Made by a program: the position numbers and the translations under genes. A stretch of DNA of 64,000 nucleotides, taken from Bradyrhizobium elkanii USDA 76. GTDB taxonomy: Bacteria > Pseudomonadota > Alphaproteobacteria > Rhizobiales > Xanthobacteraceae. Numbering within the stretch: the first letter of the stretch is position 1; each line of letters starts with the position of its first letter. The stretch spans positions 1,294,001 through 1,358,000 of the forward strand of contig NZ_CP066356.1 in NCBI RefSeq assembly GCF_023278185.1, written 5' to 3'. The notes under the pieces were generated by a model. That model searched no databases, was not told the origin of the DNA, and worked only from the letters and a program-made list of their open reading frames with translations. Positions 44,889 to 56,083 of this stretch are shown here, in pieces.

Positions 44889-45114
44889 CCAGCGCCGCGC
44901 AGCCAGATGATGTCGGTACCCGGATAGTAACGCCGCCCGCGCTTAAAATATATGTGGACGGCGCTGTCTCTATCCGCAGGAGGGATGACAAAATCCTGAC
45001 CTGCGTGACGTATGGAGCGGAGCTTCCGTCTTCGCTATCCGTATGATTCCGGAAAAGAACCCCAATGAGCTGTGGAGGCGGGTCGGCGCGCGGGCTGGAT
45101 CGGCGGCTGGCTGC

Positions 45115-45375
45115 CTAGCCGTGCGCGCTGGCGGCCAGGGTGACGCACCCAACTACGAACAAAACCAACGAGCTCACAATCGCGATGAGTCCGGCCCGCA
45201 TATACAGATCTGATGTTCGAATATGGCGTGACTGTAGAGTGTTCTCCCGTTCGCTCTTGTCAACGTATCTTGTGGAAATGAAGGCCAGAACCCACGTGCT
45301 AACAGCGGCGACTGTCCCTAGCGCCCAAAGAAGCATCGAGCACCTGGCGCCGGCTGTGATTGCGGGCTTGTTCAT
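45115..45375 (-). CDS. Small two-helix membrane protein (86 aa)
   Basis: MNKPAITAGARCSMLLWALG starts a protein with two transmembrane helices (about 13-33 and 61-83: AGLIAIVSSLVLFVVGCVTL) and a charged loop KSERENTLQSRHIRTSD between them. No family is recognised. It stands alone, next to the IS5 element, with a weak ribosome site. Confidence 0.5.
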   Translation of the reverse strand: MNKPAITAGARCSMLLWALGTVAAVSTWVLAFISTRYVDKSERENTLQSRHIRTSDLYMRAGLIAIVSSLVLFVVGCVTLAASAHG

Positions 45376-45552
45376 CTCAACTAGTCACCCGTGAACAAGC
45401 CTCTAAGCGATTGAACGGGAGTCTGTTTTTGGGATTTGAGGGCCGTTTGAGATTGCAGGGATTTGACGCTTGAGCGCCGCAAACCTTGCAAATTCGCTTT
45501 TGTGGATTCCCCTTCGCTGTGAACCGTGCTTGTGTGGCGCATCGAGGGGACG

Positions 45553-46899
45553 ATGCGGCCGAAGAAGCACAAGACGACGGGATCGAACGATCTGTTCCGA
45601 GCACGGCTGGACCAGATCATCAACATGAAGCACGAGCTGGTTCTGCTCGCCGGCAAGATCGATTGGGACTGGATCGACGCCGAGATCGCCCCGCTCTACA
45701 GCGAGAACGGCAGGCCGGGGATCGAGACCCGCTTCATGATCGGGCTGTTGTTGCTCAAGCACATTTACGGGCTGTCCGATGAGGGGGTGTGCGAGCGCTG
45801 GGTCCACGATCCGTACTTCCAGTTCTTCACCGGCGAAGAGTTTTTCCAGCACGTTTTCCCGCACGAGCGCTCGGACCTCAGCCATTGGCGCAAGCGGCTC
45901 GGCGACAAGCTGGAGCGGCTGTTGGCCGAGAGCCTTCGGGTGGCGCACGAAGCCGGTGCGTTGCGCAGCCAGGACCTCAAGCGGATCACGGTCGACACGA
46001 CCGTACAGCCGAAGGCCATCAGCTTCCCGACCGACGCCAAACTCCTGCATGCAGCGATCCGCGGGTTGAACCGCCTGGCGAGGAAGCACGGGGTCAGGCT
46101 GCGGCAATCCTATGCTCGCGTGGCCAAAAGCGCGGCGATGATGGCGGGCCGCTACGCTCATGCCAAACAATTCAACCGGCATCAGCGACAGTTGCGCATT
46201 CTGCGCAGTCGGCTGGGCCGGATCATCCGCGACATTCGCCGCAAGACCGAAGGCCAGGCCGCACTGGAGGAGGCATTCGCCCTCCCGCTTGGCCGGGCCA
46301 CGCAGATCCGCTCGCAGCAGCAGCGCCAGCGCGGCTTCAAGCTTTATTCTTTCCACGCCCCGGAGGTCGAGTGCATCGGCAAGGGCAAGGCCGCCGCGCC
46401 CTATGAGTTCGGGGTGAAGGCATCCATCGTCACCAACAATCGCCGGGCGCCCGGTGGCCTGTTCGTGTTGCACGCCAGGTCGCTGCCCGACAATCCGTAC
46501 GACGGTCACACGTTGCGGGACGTCATTGACCGCACCGAGACACTCACCGGCTGTGCGATCGAGCGGGCTTATGTCGACAAGGGTTACCGCGGCCACGACG
46601 CACAAAATCCCCGTCGCGTCTTCATCTCCGGCCAGAAGCGCGGCGTCTTCGGCGTCATCAAGCGCGAGCTGCGCCGCCGCTCCGCCATCGAGCCCATCAT
46701 CGGACATCTCAAAACCGAAGGACACCTCGGCCGGTGCTACCTCAAAGGCCGCGCCGGCGATGCCGCCAACGTCGTCCTCTCCGCTGCCGGCCACAACTTC
46801 CGACGCATCCTCGCCTGGTTCAGAGAGCTTTTGTGCCTGTTGCTCGTCTCGCTCTCGCGCACCCTCAACTGTCCAGCTCAGCTCGATCAGGCTTCTTAA
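45553..46899 (+). CDS. IS5-family transposase (copy 2)
   Basis: The 448-aa protein MRPKKHKTTGSNDLFRARLD shows the same DDE pattern as the copy at 35406: ITVDTTVQPKAISFPTDAKL, ERAYVDKGYRGHDAQNPRRV and AIEPIIGHLKTEGHLGRCYL. It is full length. CTAG-containing sequence (AACTAG) lies on both sides at about 45377 and 46909, a possible 4-bp target duplication, but the ends are not certain. Confidence 0.93.
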   Translation: MRPKKHKTTGSNDLFRARLDQIINMKHELVLLAGKIDWDWIDAEIAPLYSENGRPGIETRFMIGLLLLKHIYGLSDEGVCERWVHDPYFQFFTGEEFFQHVFPHERSDLSHWRKRLGDKLERLLAESLRVAHEAGALRSQDLKRITVDTTVQPKAISFPTDAKLLHAAIRGLNRLARKHGVRLRQSYARVAKSAAMMAGRYAHAKQFNRHQRQLRILRSRLGRIIRDIRRKTEGQAALEEAFALPLGRATQIRSQQQRQRGFKLYSFHAPEVECIGKGKAAAPYEFGVKASIVTNNRRAPGGLFVLHARSLPDNPYDGHTLRDVIDRTETLTGCAIERAYVDKGYRGHDAQNPRRVFISGQKRGVFGVIKRELRRRSAIEPIIGHLKTEGHLGRCYLKGRAGDAANVVLSAAGHNFRRILAWFRELLCLLLVSLSRTLNCPAQLDQAS

Positions 46900-47110
46900 C
46901 GTTCAACCAACTAGTTTTGCTGACTGCGTCTAGCCGCGCATCCTGACCGAAGTCTGCAGGAGCCGTGCGTGGTACCGCGCAAAAGATCCATCAATACGTA
47001 GTAAAGAGCGAATATGAAGTGATTCGTTTTCACGGCTAAAAGAATCTGCTCGGGGTTCTCCTTAGGAAGGATATTCGCCGAAGAGTGCCGTGATCCGCCG
47101 ACCCACGCAT

Positions 47111-48507
47111 GAGCTATGCGGGATTTTGGGTGACGAGGTGATCAGGCGGCGTGGTTTGCCGGCACTTGGATGACCTCGATGCCGTCGTTGAATCTGACAC
47201 CAGCGATGACCTTCGGCAACTGATTTGTGCCTTTGAGCCGCCGCCAGGTCTTTGATGCGGCGATGACCAGCTTGAACACCATCAACTTGGCGGTGGTCGG
47301 CGACAACGCACCCTTGGTGCGCACCGTCCGGTGCCGCACGGTGGCGAACACGCTCTCGATGGGATTGCTGGTGCGCAAGTGATCCCAATGCTCGGCAGGG
47401 AAGTCGTAAAAGGCCAGCAGCGCGTCGCGGTCTTTGGCGAGGCATTCGACCGCCCGGCCGTACTTGGCGCGGTATTTCTCGGCGAAGACGTCGATAGCCA
47501 CTTCGGCGGTCGCCCGGTTCGGTGCCCAATACACCTCGCGCAGGTCCTTCTTCATGTTGGCCTGCACCGAGAGCGGGACCTTGTCCAGGACGTTGACGGT
47601 CTTGTGGACCCAGCAGCGCTGGTGCCGCGTGCCGGGAAAGACCTCGTCGAGTGCCTTCCAGAAACCGAGCGCGCCGTCACCGACGGCGATTTCCGGGGCG
47701 ATTTGCAGCCCACGCTGCTTCACGTCGATCAGGAGCTCACGCCAGCTCTGCGCGCTCTCCCGCACGCCGACCTGGAAGCCGATCAGCTCCTTCTTGCCTT
47801 CCGGCGTCGCGCCGATCAGCACCAGCATGCATTCGCCGTGACCTTCCATGCGGGCCTGCAAGAAGACGCCATCAGCCCACACGTACACGTATCGCCGCGC
47901 CGATAGATCGCGCTTTTGCCAACGCTCATACTCGCCCTGCCACTCGGCTGTCAGCCGGGAGATCGCCGCCGGCGACAGGTTCGGCGCGTCCTTGCCCAGC
48001 AGGGCCGTCAGCGCCCCCTGAAAATCGCCGGTCGATATGCCGCGCAGATACAGCACCGGCAACAGCGCATCCAGGCTCCGGGTGCGCCGCGCCCACAGCG
48101 GCAGGATCGCCGAGTTGAACCGGATCCGCTCGCCATCGCCGGCCGCCCCGCGGTCCCGAATCTTCGCCCGCGTGACCTCGACCGGTCCGATGCCGGTCGC
48201 AATCGTTCGCGCCGGGCCGTAACCATGCCGCACGACACGGGCGCGCCCGTCGGCTAGCTTCAAATCCTTCACCGAGGCAAGAAACGTCTCGACTTCGGCC
48301 TCCACGGCCTGCGCCAGAAGCTGCCGCGCGCCGGCGCGCAAAATATTGGTCAGTGGATCGTCGATCTCGTCGGGCTGACGAAGCGGGACAATGTTGCTAA
48401 TCTCGTTCATGGCGTATCGCTCTCCTTGAGAGGTTCTGGCAGGCTCGACACCCGCCTCGATACGCCGCCTATCTCAGTCCGTCATCACCCACTTTCCCGC
48501 ATAGCTC
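47111..48507 (-). mobile_element. IS256-family insertion sequence, complete (copy 2)
   Basis: Inverted ends: left GAGCTATGCGGGATTTTGGG, right (reverse complement) GAGCTATGCGGGAAAGTGGG. An exact 9-bp duplication CCCACGCAT (47102-47110 and 48508-48516) marks the insertion. It is 1397 bp long with an intact transposase. No open gene is restored when it is removed. Confidence 0.9.
47142..48410 (-). CDS. IS256-family transposase
   Basis: This 422-aa mutator-type transposase (MNEISNIVPLRQPDEIDDPL) has YVYVWADGVFLQARMEGHGE, IAVGDGALGFWKALDEVFPG, RCWVHKTVNVLDK and TSNPIESVFATVRHRTVRTK. Full length; homologous to the one at 3399. Confidence 0.93.
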   Translation of the reverse strand: MNEISNIVPLRQPDEIDDPLTNILRAGARQLLAQAVEAEVETFLASVKDLKLADGRARVVRHGYGPARTIATGIGPVEVTRAKIRDRGAAGDGERIRFNSAILPLWARRTRSLDALLPVLYLRGISTGDFQGALTALLGKDAPNLSPAAISRLTAEWQGEYERWQKRDLSARRYVYVWADGVFLQARMEGHGECMLVLIGATPEGKKELIGFQVGVRESAQSWRELLIDVKQRGLQIAPEIAVGDGALGFWKALDEVFPGTRHQRCWVHKTVNVLDKVPLSVQANMKKDLREVYWAPNRATAEVAIDVFAEKYRAKYGRAVECLAKDRDALLAFYDFPAEHWDHLRTSNPIESVFATVRHRTVRTKGALSPTTAKLMVFKLVIAASKTWRRLKGTNQLPKVIAGVRFNDGIEVIQVPANHAA

Positions 48508-48654
48508 CCCACGCATGACCGGACACCGGAAAAATTGCAAATCGGACAAGGCACATCTGGAGTCACTTCTCATGACGCTCGAGGGCGATATTCCCTTCAG
48601 GGTCGCTCGCCGCGAAGACGTTTTCAGCATCACGAAGGCGTCGATCCACAGCCT

Positions 48655-48998
48655 TGCAGGCGCATCCTATCCCGCGTGAAGACGACGCCATTGCGGTGCT
48701 CTTCATCGGCACCGACGGGCTGCCCGGCAATCCGCACAACCTCGTGTCGAGATGGGGGCCGGTCGAACCCGTCTGGCGGGGCACGATCGATGGCAACTTC
48801 ATCGCCGTGCAGGTGAGGGCGATCAACAACGGCTTCCGCCTGGCGCATCATGGTTTTGCGATACCGGTCTCTGTTTTCACCGAAAGCGAGGCGACGTCAG
48901 CGCGGTTGATACCGGTGACCCCGGGCGCCGACACAGGCAAGAAGCTGCTGTACCCGATGCCCGGTCTCGCCTGCGTTATCGTTCTAGCGGTAGCCTAG
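48655..48998 (+). pseudogene. Acyl-CoA carboxylase alpha subunit fragment (PccA-like)
   Basis: The frame reads FIAVQVRAINNGFRLAHHGF, PVSVFTESEATSARLIPVTP and TGKKLLYPMPGLA. This is the segment just before the biotinyl domain of propionyl/acetyl-CoA carboxylase alpha chains (usually KQLLCPMPGLVVSI). The biotin carboxylase domain and the biotinyl (AMKM) domain are absent. A short remnant beside the IS256 element. Confidence 0.5.
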
Positions 48999-49107
48999 GT
49001 GTCGGCTTGCTTGCCTCAAGCTTTGTAAGCGCGATGCTGGTTGCGATCTTCTCTTGAGACTATTTCTTAAGCGCCTCTATGGCATAGTCCAAAGCCCTTT
49101 TACGCAT
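48976..49107 (-). pseudogene. Family Y microprotein with nonsense codon (module D)
   Basis: ATG 49107 (GGAG upstream) gives MRKRALDYAIEALKK, then TAG, then in the same frame SQEKIATSIALTKLEASKPT to a stop at 48976. The TAG aligns with the Trp codon of ALTQWSQEK in module C and of GWSEGK at 2855, so one G-to-A change truncated the gene to 15 codons. Confidence 0.5.
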
Positions 49108-49136
49108 GATGGAATAATCTCCGCGGACCGGCGACG

Positions 49137-49235
49137 AAAAAGTGCGCGGGCGGCTGGAGGGCCACCCGCGCGAGTTTGCGCATGAAGAGGCTTTGCTGTC
49201 TCATGGGGGCGTGAACATATGAGCAGCCGAGCCAT
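49137..49235 (-). ncRNA. Conserved leader or small RNA, module D
   Basis: From the predicted start near 49235 the minus strand reads TTCACGCCCCCATGAGACAG, then a GCGCGGG/CCCGCGC hairpin (49144-49150 with 49165-49171, extended by three more pairs) followed by CTTTTT-like residues (49137-49141). It aligns with leaders B and C. Hairpin pairing is kept although bases differ from module B, which suggests selection on structure. Confidence 0.45.
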
Positions 49236-49245
49236 ACATGTCTCA

Positions 49246-49260
49246 GCAACCAGCGTGTCA
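49246..49260 (-). promoter_or_regulatory. Sigma54 promoter, module D (one mismatch)
   Basis: TGACAC-GCTGG-TTGC has the -12 element and spacing intact; one of the two invariant G residues at -24 is A. Downstream TGAGACATG matches the other modules. The promoter may be weak or inactive. Confidence 0.5.
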
Positions 49261-49596
49261 AACGATCGCACCGCCTCTCCGCTTAAACAGATGCAGAACG
49301 CTGCGCCTTAAGCGCGACCTCGAACAGCTACTCGCACTTCGATGGCGACTTCCGGACATGCGCGTCATCAACCGGGACGCTACTGAACGAGATCGGACCT
49401 GCAGCGCTTAGTGACGTCGCGGCCGCGCGGTGATTGGGTCGATCTCGTCATCGTGTATGGCGATCAGCTTGCCGGGCTGCAAGCCTGGGCCTTTGCAGTT
49501 GTTCTTCCTCGATCTGTTTAGCATTCGGGTGCCGCGCGGCAATCTGGATGGAAGCGGAGCGTCAATCAGGATGAGAGAGGGGCGCCGAGCTCGTGA

Positions 49597-52049
<2,453 letters not shown>

Positions 52050-52380
52050 CGCTCCGCGACAATCAGAACCAACAAAACTCTTGCGCGCGACAATCATCGC
52101 GGCAATCATCACCACGCCGCGACACTGACTCGCCATCCTGATTGTCGCGCGCTTCCCAGCCAGATTGTCGCGCTATATTCGGGCCTTGGCGCCGTAGTCT
52201 TTCAGGCTCAGCTTCACGGCTTCTGCTGGATCGTTGACGGCAACCACGTACGTTGCGTGCCTGAGCTCTTTGTCCTCATCGCTGTCATCCTTGAAGATGG
52301 CGACCGTCACTATCCAACCACCCATCTTGCTGCGCATCGGGAGTAGCCGTCGCCATGAGGTCGGCTCGTACCGATGATCC

Positions 52381-52396
52381 TGCAAATTCGAAGCCA
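52381..52396 (-). promoter_or_regulatory. Sigma54-type element upstream of the split family X gene
   Basis: On the minus strand TGGCTTC-GAAT-TTGCA has GG and GC 10 nt apart, a full -12 and TGGC at -24, about 56 bp before ATG 52325. It aligns with the element at 2061-2074 upstream of the paralogue. Confidence 0.5.
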
Positions 52397-52610
52397 TCGG
52401 ACATGCATGCCGTCAACCCAGCGCGGCCGCACGCGATCAGGAAACATGCCCCTGACTAGCCTCAACGGCTGCCCGGAGGTAGGTCGTGCGGCAGCATGCG
52501 CATGACGCGCTCATCCACTTGCGCGTGGAGGGAGTTCGCTGAGTCATTACCTTCGAAAAACACGGCGGTTCAGCCGGTCACGACTTCAAAAATTCGTTCG
52601 TCCTGGCGAC

Positions 52611-52792
52611 TCAATATCTCGCAGCCGGCGCGCCACCCCAGCGGTAGTTCACGCCGACCAAACCGATATCAACGTCCTGACCAATACGCGCGGTCCCTGC
52701 AAGTGCGCCAGGCGGACCGCCCACGAATCCGGTTGAAAAGAAGAAGTCAACAGCCCGATGACCCATACTGCACCCAGCAGGACGTTCTTCAT
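52611..52792 (-). pseudogene. Outer-membrane protein with large internal deletion
   Basis: ATG 52792 gives MKNVLLGAVWVIGLLTSSF, a signal peptide start. In another frame the same stretch ends IGQDVDIGLVGVNYRWGGAP, the C-terminal strand of Omp25/31-type porin-like barrels. The barrel between them is missing. Only the two ends of the gene remain. Confidence 0.5.
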
Positions 52793-53226
52793 ACGAATTG
52801 ACTCCCCGATGGTTCATCGGGGACGACTGCCATGTGTCGGTCCTCTCCATCAATAACCAAGCTCAGTAGTTGACTAAGGCGCAAGACATTTGTGGAGCCA
52901 GCAGCATGCTGAGCGAGCGCGTTGATTTGGGATGCCCGCCATTTCTGGTAGGAGCCTCGCGGTCGTGTTTTTACCGATACTGGACCAACGTAGGCATATT
53001 GAACCAGCTCAACGCAGAGAGGCCCACAATCAAAATGGCTGTTTGGGGTGTGCTCGGCGTGTTGCGGTTCGTGTCTTTTCGGTAGGTGTCTTCGGGTGGC
53101 TGGTAAGGCCGTTTGTGAGTCGGTCCATCAGGCAGATGCTCACGAAATCGTTGAGCAGCACGGATCGGCGCTGAGCGAATCGAGGCCCATACCGACGCGA
53201 TGGCGTGGAAGCGTGGGCCTCCAATC
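52793..53226. other. No recognisable gene
   Basis: No frame with a motif or good ribosome site was seen in this stretch between the broken Omp gene and the 90-aa gene. Confidence 0.4.
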
Positions 53227-53499
53227 ATGAATAGCGAAGGCGAGGAGATGGACGACAGGCTGACACGCGCCATTGCGCGTGCAGAGATCCGAACGCGCGG
53301 CCGCATTATCCGCTTGCTCGAAGCCGAGGACCTGCTCGATGCCGACGTCGAAGCGCTTCGCCCTGAAGAGCGGCGCCGCATCGTCGCGGCTGTAGAGTGC
53401 CAAGCACAGCTGGCCGATGCCGCCCTCAGGCTCCAGGAGCGCCAAGTCGCCGCCTTGGAAGCCTTGGTCGCATGTGTGCAAAAGCGCGGCCGGGCTTGA
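53227..53499 (+). CDS. Hypothetical helical protein (90 aa)
   Basis: MNSEGEEMDDRLTRAIARAE is followed by LLEAEDLLDADVEALRPEER and LRLQERQVAALEALVACVQK. The whole chain is predicted helical, charged and coiled-coil-like with no membrane segment. No family was recognised. Composition and start region fit a real gene; the ATG 21 nt downstream (MDDRL) is an alternative. Confidence 0.55.
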   Translation: MNSEGEEMDDRLTRAIARAEIRTRGRIIRLLEAEDLLDADVEALRPEERRRIVAAVECQAQLADAALRLQERQVAALEALVACVQKRGRA

Positions 53500-53738
53500 G
53501 CGTCGACCATGGTGCAACAGCGCCGACTCAAACAACGGCGATGACGGTAAGCTAGGGGCTTTTCATCCGTGTCGGAACTGGCAGCAAGACGTTCGCTTGC
53601 GCTGTCGATGATTGCGAGGCCGACAACGATCGACATGAAGTCGTTCTGGATAGGCCCTAGGTGCAAACATTAAGACGTGCACAAGTCGGAAAGCAGACAA
53701 GGCCAACACAAGCATGGTGCGAACTGCCGGCCATTGCC

Positions 53739-53754
53739 TGGCACGAAGAATGCA
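53739..53754 (+). promoter_or_regulatory. Possible sigma54 promoter
   Basis: TGGCAC-GAAGA-ATGC has a perfect -24, correct spacing and the invariant GC at -12 (one mismatch, A for T). The next gene on this strand starts 240 bp downstream. No TGT-N10-ACA was seen upstream. Confidence 0.35.
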
Positions 53755-53992
53755 GACCCTCGATATGCCCGGGGTGCCCTCCCTTGGGCATGGCCACCAT
53801 CGCAAGTTGAGGCTGTGGCTGGCCCCCGAGGTTGGCGGCGCGTGACATAGACGGGGGACGGCGCCTGCTCGTGCGCGACACTGGCAGGCACCTGCGTCAC
53901 GTCGCCGCTAACTTCTATCTTTCGCGAATAGCGCGTTCGGCGGTTGGTCCGCTTTAGAATTGGCGTGTCGACAAGAGTGGATGGGCGGACTT

Positions 53993-54838
53993 ATGAACAA
54001 AATGGTTGGAAGACGCGTGCTTTGGTTCTGTCTCGGCCTGCTGCTGATCTGCCTGGCTGAGGCCGCCTCGAGCAACAGTGTTCGCGCCGACGACAATCCA
54101 CTTGTCGACAAGGTCAAGTCGATGTGGCGAGCACAAGACGGCGAGACAGTAGAGCAAATTATTTCCAGGGTCGCGAAGGTGGCGCACTTCGTCCCACGAA
54201 CGTGGGGAGTTGCCGGAGCAATTGATCAATCTGAGTATGTCTTTCTTTCGTGGACTAGGCACCGCCACCACAGATCACTCGAAGAATACGTTATCACCTG
54301 GAAGGTCAGGCCGGACGGAGCGATTAAGATTGCGTCGACATATGCGAAGCCGATGGAATTGAGCTGGCGGGCCTTCGCGCTCTCATTGATTGCCGGTGAA
54401 GTCGCTGACGGCGAAAAGAACGTGAACCTTCGCTTTCTGCATGATCCGACCAATTTCAACTTCGTCACGACCGCGCAAGGCAAGCTGGGTAATCTCCTCG
54501 GGCACGGCCGTTGCACGATCGTTGAACCTGTTAGCGTGGATTGCTTGCCGAAGGTGGACGAGAATCAGGCCACGAAAGGTGATCTGTGGCGCGTGCTGCT
54601 TTTGGTGAACTGCAATATTCCGGGACCCCGTTATTTTACCCGCAAGGGGGTCATCACCTTCGAGAAGCGCGAGGGACAAGAGTGGGAGCCGCAATCCTTC
54701 CTTGCCAAGCGTATTGCGACATTTCCCCCGGGCTCTTGGTTTGATCACATCGAGCCGGATGAACGGGACGTACTAGAAAGGGCACGCAAGGCCTCGGCAA
54801 ATGAACGCAGAGAACAATTTCGCGGCACGGCTGATTGA
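53993..54838 (+). CDS. Secreted protein of unknown function (281 aa)
   Basis: The ATG at 53993 (MNKMVGRRVLWFCLGLLLIC) gives a clear signal peptide, LAEAASSNSVRADD being the likely cleavage region. The mature part has VKSMWRAQDGETVEQIISRV, FLSWTRHRHHRSLEEYVITW and a C-terminal region with GVITFEKREGQEWEPQSF. No domain was recognised. ATGs at 53981 and 54002 are alternatives. Its 3' end overlaps the next gene by 38 nt, so they are probably coupled. Confidence 0.65.
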   Translation: MNKMVGRRVLWFCLGLLLICLAEAASSNSVRADDNPLVDKVKSMWRAQDGETVEQIISRVAKVAHFVPRTWGVAGAIDQSEYVFLSWTRHRHHRSLEEYVITWKVRPDGAIKIASTYAKPMELSWRAFALSLIAGEVADGEKNVNLRFLHDPTNFNFVTTAQGKLGNLLGHGRCTIVEPVSVDCLPKVDENQATKGDLWRVLLLVNCNIPGPRYFTRKGVITFEKREGQEWEPQSFLAKRIATFPPGSWFDHIEPDERDVLERARKASANERREQFRGTAD

Positions 54839-55556
54839 CGCCGGTCGTCTCGCGGCAATAGCACGTACATGCGGTCTGAAAGCTGACGTCTCATATTACG
54901 TCAATGAGGCGCTCAAGGAGCTTTGGCGAAGCAGGTCTCCCGAAGAGGCAAAGAAGATCGCCGAGCGCTGGGTCTTGTGGGACGCAGAGGGGAGGCCGTG
55001 GCCGCGCATGCCACCGCTGGAAAACGTGGTTCAGTTCCATCGCGCCGGCACGGCGCAGGTACCGGTTGTGAATCGGCCGGTGACGCCGTTGCATGCAATC
55101 CGGGCTTGGTTCGAAAAACAGGACGACGGGGTGCAATGCGAGATCGCTGGCATGGCGGCGCTTTTGGTCTTCGAAGGTGCGGACTTTCTCGACCTCAGCA
55201 GCCGAGTGTGGTGTGACTGTCTTCGGAGGTGGCTGAGTGAGGCGGGCTTGCCAGCCCATACGATCATCGGCCGCGCTTTGACGTTCCGGACCTGTTTTGA
55301 GTATTTCGCGGAGAGCAGGTTCACCGAGTCGGGGTGGAGGCGGTCCGAAACGACCGCTCTTAAAATTCTCGAAGATGCTAAGTGCGACCCGAACTCGGAA
55401 GCCGCGCGCCTTGCACCGATTGCCGAGAAAATGCTCGACACCCTGCCCGCTCGAAAGGGCCGTTGGATGGAGGTGCGGAAGTCCTGGAGAGAACTGGCCA
55501 GTGCCAGCCTCACAGCCCGAAGTCTCAGAGTTTGGAGCACCTTGCAGACGAAATGA
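54801..55556 (+). CDS. Protein of unknown function (251 aa)
   Basis: MNAENNFAARLIDAGRLAAI starts inside the upstream gene. The chain is soluble and mixed: YYVNEALKELWRSRSPEEAK, VVNRPVTPLHAIRAWFEKQD, WCDCLRRWLSEAGLPAHTII and RWMEVRKSWRELASASLTAR. No family is known to me. The 38-nt overlap with the secreted protein gene suggests translational coupling. Confidence 0.55.
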   Translation: MNAENNFAARLIDAGRLAAIARTCGLKADVSYYVNEALKELWRSRSPEEAKKIAERWVLWDAEGRPWPRMPPLENVVQFHRAGTAQVPVVNRPVTPLHAIRAWFEKQDDGVQCEIAGMAALLVFEGADFLDLSSRVWCDCLRRWLSEAGLPAHTIIGRALTFRTCFEYFAESRFTESGWRRSETTALKILEDAKCDPNSEAARLAPIAEKMLDTLPARKGRWMEVRKSWRELASASLTARSLRVWSTLQTK

Positions 55557-55743
55557 AGGCTCACGGGCTCTAGGCGAAGAGTGCCGCGCCATCCCGAAAG
55601 ACTTTAGCGAGGCGGCAAGGACCGCTAGTGCTTGCGCTCGAACTCGACCCGGTCGCTGACCAAGCACCTTGTAACGTCACCTTGGCATCGTCGTGCTGCA
55701 ATATGGTCGGGTTTGGCAAAAGCGACAACCGGAACCAACTCAA

Positions 55744-55783
55744 TTTCTGTCTTGTCCAGTTGCTTTCTGTCTTGTCTGGTTGG
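55744..55783. repeat. 20-bp tandem direct repeat upstream of the oleate hydratase genes
   Basis: TTTCTGTCTTGTCCAGTTGC is followed directly by TTTCTGTCTTGTCTGGTTGG (3 mismatches). Two adjacent copies of a 20-bp unit, about two helical turns, 300 bp before the oleate hydratase operon look like a tandem operator, although no regulator gene is nearby. Confidence 0.5.
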
Positions 55784-56083
55784 CGACGGGTCGGTTGGAA
55801 GCCCGACATGACGACGCTTGCATTCCGTCTTCAAGCAGGGCCCGCAACCAGCTCCTTGCGCGGCGCACAGCCGCTGCTGGTATGACTTGATCGATTCCGA
55901 TCAACGCGGCGCTATTGCTGCTTATAGTCAGGCGCCCGACGGCGTCTGCATATGGCTTGTGTACGTCGAAGAGCTTCGGCGCTTGCTGATTGCAGTCTCG
56001 GGAACGGTGGTTCGCGATCATATTTTTAGCACGCGCCGCCATCGGCGCGCCGATTGCATGGAATCTATATTTCCAACCGCTAC

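Noticed and set aside
45403..46794. Long minus-strand ORF (463 codons) opposite the IS5 transposase
   Set aside because: Antisense shadow; the same occurs opposite the IS5 copy at 35406-36752 and the IS66 tnpC at 39117-40679.
55740..56042. Minus-strand ORF in the region upstream of the oleate hydratase genes
   Set aside because: No motif and no ribosome site; it overlaps the tandem repeat and probable promoter region.
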